A program made the translations under genes and the position numbers. The notes beneath the pieces were generated by a model. That model was not told the DNA's origin. It ran no database searches and worked only from the letters and a program-made list of their open reading frames with translations. Shown piece by piece: positions 5,773 through 7,463 of a DNA stretch of 7,463 nt. This DNA comes from Chitinivibrio sp051745065 (GTDB lineage Bacteria; Fibrobacterota; Chitinivibrionia; Chitinivibrionales; Chitinivibrionaceae). How positions within the stretch are numbered: position 1 is the stretch's first letter; each line of letters begins with the position of its first letter. The DNA lies in NCBI GenBank assembly GCA_051745065.1, contig JBNJDQ010000122.1, forward strand, positions 1 to 7,463. The letters run 5' to 3'.

Positions 5773-5848
5773 AGGGGTGTAGTTCAATTGGTAGAACACT
5801 TGATTCTGGTTCAAGACGTTGCGGGTTCAAGTCCTGCCACCCCTGCCA
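5773..5848 (+). tRNA. tRNA-Gln (anticodon CTG), CCA encoded
   Basis: It folds as a full cloverleaf of 76 nt including the encoded CCA (5846-5848). The 7-bp acceptor stem is perfect (5773-5779 with 5838-5844). The D stem is GTTC/GAAC, and the anticodon stem CTTGA/TCAAG encloses the loop TTCTGGT with anticodon CTG at 34-36, reading the Gln codon CAG. The variable loop is 5 nt, and the T stem GCGGG/CCTGC has loop TTCAAGT. Discriminator G73 fits Gln. The first pair is A1-U72, whereas many bacterial tRNA-Gln have U1-A72; together with the D-arm sequence this resembles tRNA-Trp. The mature 3' end is 22 bp before the next protein start. Confidence 0.96.
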
Positions 5849-5870
5849 CTGTTTTTGGGGAGGGTAAATC

Positions 5871-6911
5871 GTGTCTCCTCGTCCTGTAATCCTTTTATTG
5901 TCTTTTCTTCTGTATACTGTTTCGGCGGAGACCGTCGTCTCCGGAGTGATCTCCCGAAGTGTTCGGTGGACGGCCGGGAAGAGCCCTTATATCGTTACCA
6001 ATGATATCCTCATTAAACGCGAGGGTCGCCTGGTGATTGAGCCGGGGGTTGAGATCCTTGTGGAAAAACCAACCACCCTGCCCGCGGATATTGAGCAGTT
6101 GAGTAAAAGTGATTCCTTTACCGTTTCAATTCGCGTTCAGGGAGCTCTGCGCTGCAAGGGGACTCCCCATGAACCGATCATTCTGCGCGGTCGCTATGTC
6201 GATGAGCGCTTCACCCACTGGGGCGGGGTCGTCCTGGAATCCGAGCGGTTTGGGGAGGTGGCTGTGGCGTACACTCATATTCTGAATGCACTGCGCGGAA
6301 TTACAGTACAGGAGGGGTCGCCCTTGATTCGTAATGTTCTGGTGCGGCACAGTACGACGGGGATTGCCGTTTCCGGCCTTGCTGCGCCACGAATCATGAA
6401 CTGTGTAATTACGGAAACATCCCTTGCCGGAGCACGCGTCAGGAATGCCCATCCTTATTTCTATAATTCTGTTTTTTACGACAACTACAACATCGGTATC
6501 TGGGGAGACGGACGCTCTGACTTTGTGTTTGAGTATAACCTTGTGTCCGGAAGCGGTGATCGTAATTTTGTCGGAACCCCTCTGCGTCTGGGGGTGCTGA
6601 GTGAGGAAAATGCGCACGGGGATTCTGTCGATATCCGAAACAATCTTACTGCTGATCCGCTTTTTGCAGGAACCCCGGCGGCCCGGGCCCGACGCCGGCA
6701 GGTTATTCAGGACAGTCTGGCCAAAACCCTGGATACGGTTCCTCCTGAAGATGCAGTAAGGCCTGCCCCGTCCGCCCCCGCCGTGGATTACCGCCTTTCG
6801 CCCTATTCTCCTGCCATTGATGCGGGGCATGGTGGCAAAAAATTTCGTGAACCTGACGGCAGCCGCCCTGATCTGGGTATCTGGGGCGGCCCCGAATTTA
6901 TTGAATTCTGA
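5871..6911 (+). CDS. Exported right-handed parallel beta-helix protein, function unknown
   Basis: The product (346 residues) begins with a signal peptide: a hydrophobic core at about residues 6-16, then VSA before E20, giving probable cleavage after A19. Residues 20-64 follow the entry pattern of beta-helix proteins (W33, PYIVTNDILIKREGRL, IEPGV at 56-60). Next come VQGALRCKGTPHEPIIL (89-105) and HWGGVVLE (116-123), then degenerate helix turns to about 240 (PLIRNVLV, PRIMNCVI, PYFYNSVFYDN). The C-terminal part has SPAIDAG (313-319) and DGSRPDLGIWGG (329-340), a closing motif seen in many secreted beta-helix proteins. No catalytic set of a known lyase is evident. The GTG start is supported by SD GGGGAGGG (5857-5864) at 6 bp and by the signal peptide; the next ATGs would remove it. 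It lies 22 bp after the tRNA and 16 bp before the DsbA-like gene. It probably acts in the periplasm or at the cell surface. Confidence 0.85.
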   Translation: MSPRPVILLLSFLLYTVSAETVVSGVISRSVRWTAGKSPYIVTNDILIKREGRLVIEPGVEILVEKPTTLPADIEQLSKSDSFTVSIRVQGALRCKGTPHEPIILRGRYVDERFTHWGGVVLESERFGEVAVAYTHILNALRGITVQEGSPLIRNVLVRHSTTGIAVSGLAAPRIMNCVITETSLAGARVRNAHPYFYNSVFYDNYNIGIWGDGRSDFVFEYNLVSGSGDRNFVGTPLRLGVLSEENAHGDSVDIRNNLTADPLFAGTPAARARRRQVIQDSLAKTLDTVPPEDAVRPAPSAPAVDYRLSPYSPAIDAGHGGKKFREPDGSRPDLGIWGGPEFIEF

Positions 6912-6927
6912 TTCTGGAGATAATCTG

Positions 6928-7463
6928 ATGAAATCCATTCTGCTTGCAGTTCTGTTCGTTGTTTCTGTAGTCTGTTCCGGGGAAAATATTACCCGCAGTG
7001 ATCTTTCGTACTCCCAGGCGAAGCTGTATGACCGTATCCTGACGGAATACGTTACCGATACAGACGGCATTACCCTTAAGGAAGCACTTGCCGATGAGCA
7101 TACCTACGCTGAATACCTCTCCCGTTTTGCACGGTGGTACTGCACCAGGGATAAAGAGAAAGAATACATTCTGAGTAAAATCGCAAAACGTGAGGCGACC
7201 TTTTTTTCCCGGCAGGATGAGCGGGAGCATATTGATGATTCCCGTACGTCCGTGATCGGCGATACTGCAGCGTCATTCGAGGTGACAGCGTATATCTCCT
7301 CTTCATGTCCCCATTGTAAAACCGTACTGATTCCGCTGGCCCATTCCATTGAGGAGGGGCCTCTTGCAGGACGGGTTAATCTTCGGATGAAGCCGATTCA
7401 CCCCCGTATTGGTGATTATGCTCTGCTCGCAGCGGCAGATATGGGAAAAATGACAGATCTCTT
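6928..7463 (+). CDS. Exported DsbA-like thioredoxin-fold protein (3' end beyond window)
   Basis: The frame runs from ATG 6928, with SD GGAGAT (6916-6921) 6 bp upstream, to the window edge with no stop; 178 complete codons are visible. An N-terminal hydrophobic segment (residues 4-15) is a signal peptide. C16 lies at its end, but the preceding VV does not fit a standard lipobox. Residues 19-115 form a charged, probably helical region with one Cys (C72). A thioredoxin-like domain begins near 116 with strand FEVTAYISSS and active site C127-P-H-C130, the motif of E. coli DsbA. It is likely a periplasmic thiol-disulfide oxidoreductase or thiol-dependent factor. The ~100-residue region before the thioredoxin fold is unlike classical DsbA, which begins the fold soon after its signal peptide. 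It follows the beta-helix gene by 16 bp, presumably in one operon. Because the C-terminal half is missing, the subfamily cannot be fixed. Confidence 0.8.
   Translation, partial: MKSILLAVLFVVSVVCSGENITRSDLSYSQAKLYDRILTEYVTDTDGITLKEALADEHTYAEYLSRFARWYCTRDKEKEYILSKIAKREATFFSRQDEREHIDDSRTSVIGDTAASFEVTAYISSSCPHCKTVLIPLAHSIEEGPLAGRVNLRMKPIHPRIGDYALLAAADMGKMTDL

Noticed and set aside
5773..5848. tRNA-Trp, or an integration (att) site at the tRNA 3' end
   Set aside because: The anticodon is CTG (Gln), not CCA. No repeat of the tRNA 3' end, integrase or phage gene is seen in the window, so there is no support for an integrated element.
6928..6990. Lipoprotein signal in the DsbA-like protein (C16)
   Set aside because: The residues before C16 are S-V-V, which does not match the usual lipobox with Gly, Ala or Ser at -1; an ordinary signal peptide is more likely.
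6126..7070. Minus-strand open frame of 314 codons across the beta-helix and DsbA-like genes
   Set aside because: It is antisense to two genes with signal peptides, SDs and clear motifs; its translation is low-complexity-like and unrecognised.
1..7463. Defence island, CRISPR array, toxin-antitoxin or mobile element
   Set aside because: All genes but the small acidic one fall into housekeeping or envelope families; no repeat arrays, transposase or integrase motifs or terminal inverted repeats were found.

Overview
The window reads as an ordinary stretch of chromosome from a motile, Gram-negative (diderm) bacterium of medium GC content (roughly half by eye). LpxH-like lipid A enzymology and signal-peptide-bearing exported proteins point to an outer membrane. 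CheX/CheY points to chemotaxis, and a NifS/NifU-type system handles Fe-S cluster assembly. CheX, the two-domain NifU-like scaffold and the exported beta-helix protein would fit a lineage such as Fibrobacterota (including Chitinivibrio-like bacteria), Spirochaetota or a deltaproteobacterial group. I cannot place it more precisely from sequence alone.

Layout, left to right. (1) The 3' part of a cysteine desulfurase gene (nifS/iscS type) is followed 19 bp later by a 199-residue NifU-like scaffold (IscU domain plus BFD-type [2Fe-2S] domain, no Nfu domain). A clear intrinsic terminator closes this operon. (2) mnmE, the tRNA U34-modification GTPase, is complete with all G motifs and the C-terminal FCIGK. 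(3) A 131-bp intergenic region holds a TTGACA promoter and a duplicated 14-bp element. It precedes a 62-residue, extremely acidic, lysine-free small protein of unknown function. (4) An lpxH-like UDP-2,3-diacylglucosamine pyrophosphatase gene follows, its Shine-Dalgarno sequence buried in a GNRA-capped hairpin. (5) uppP/bacA lies on the minus strand and overlaps the end of lpxH tail-to-tail by 35 bp. (6) A 137-bp AT-rich divergent intergenic region leads to cheX-cheY, a CheY-P phosphatase with a single-domain response regulator. (7) A tRNA-Gln(CTG) gene with a tRNA-Trp-like acceptor stem is followed only 22 bp later by an exported right-handed beta-helix protein. A DsbA-like CPHC thioredoxin-fold protein comes next and runs off the right edge.

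Functional links. NifS supplies persulfide sulfur to the NifU scaffold. LpxH and UppP are both envelope lipid-pyrophosphate enzymes (lipid A and the undecaprenyl carrier). CheX and CheY form a signal/termination pair. The beta-helix protein and the thiol-disulfide protein look like one envelope operon, possibly read through from the tRNA promoter.

I see no mobile element, CRISPR array, phage gene or defence cassette. The least explained items are the small acidic protein with its repeated operator-like element, the SD-sequestering hairpin before lpxH, the tRNA-Gln/envelope-operon arrangement, and the N-terminally extended DsbA-like protein. None of these amounts to a demonstrated new system.
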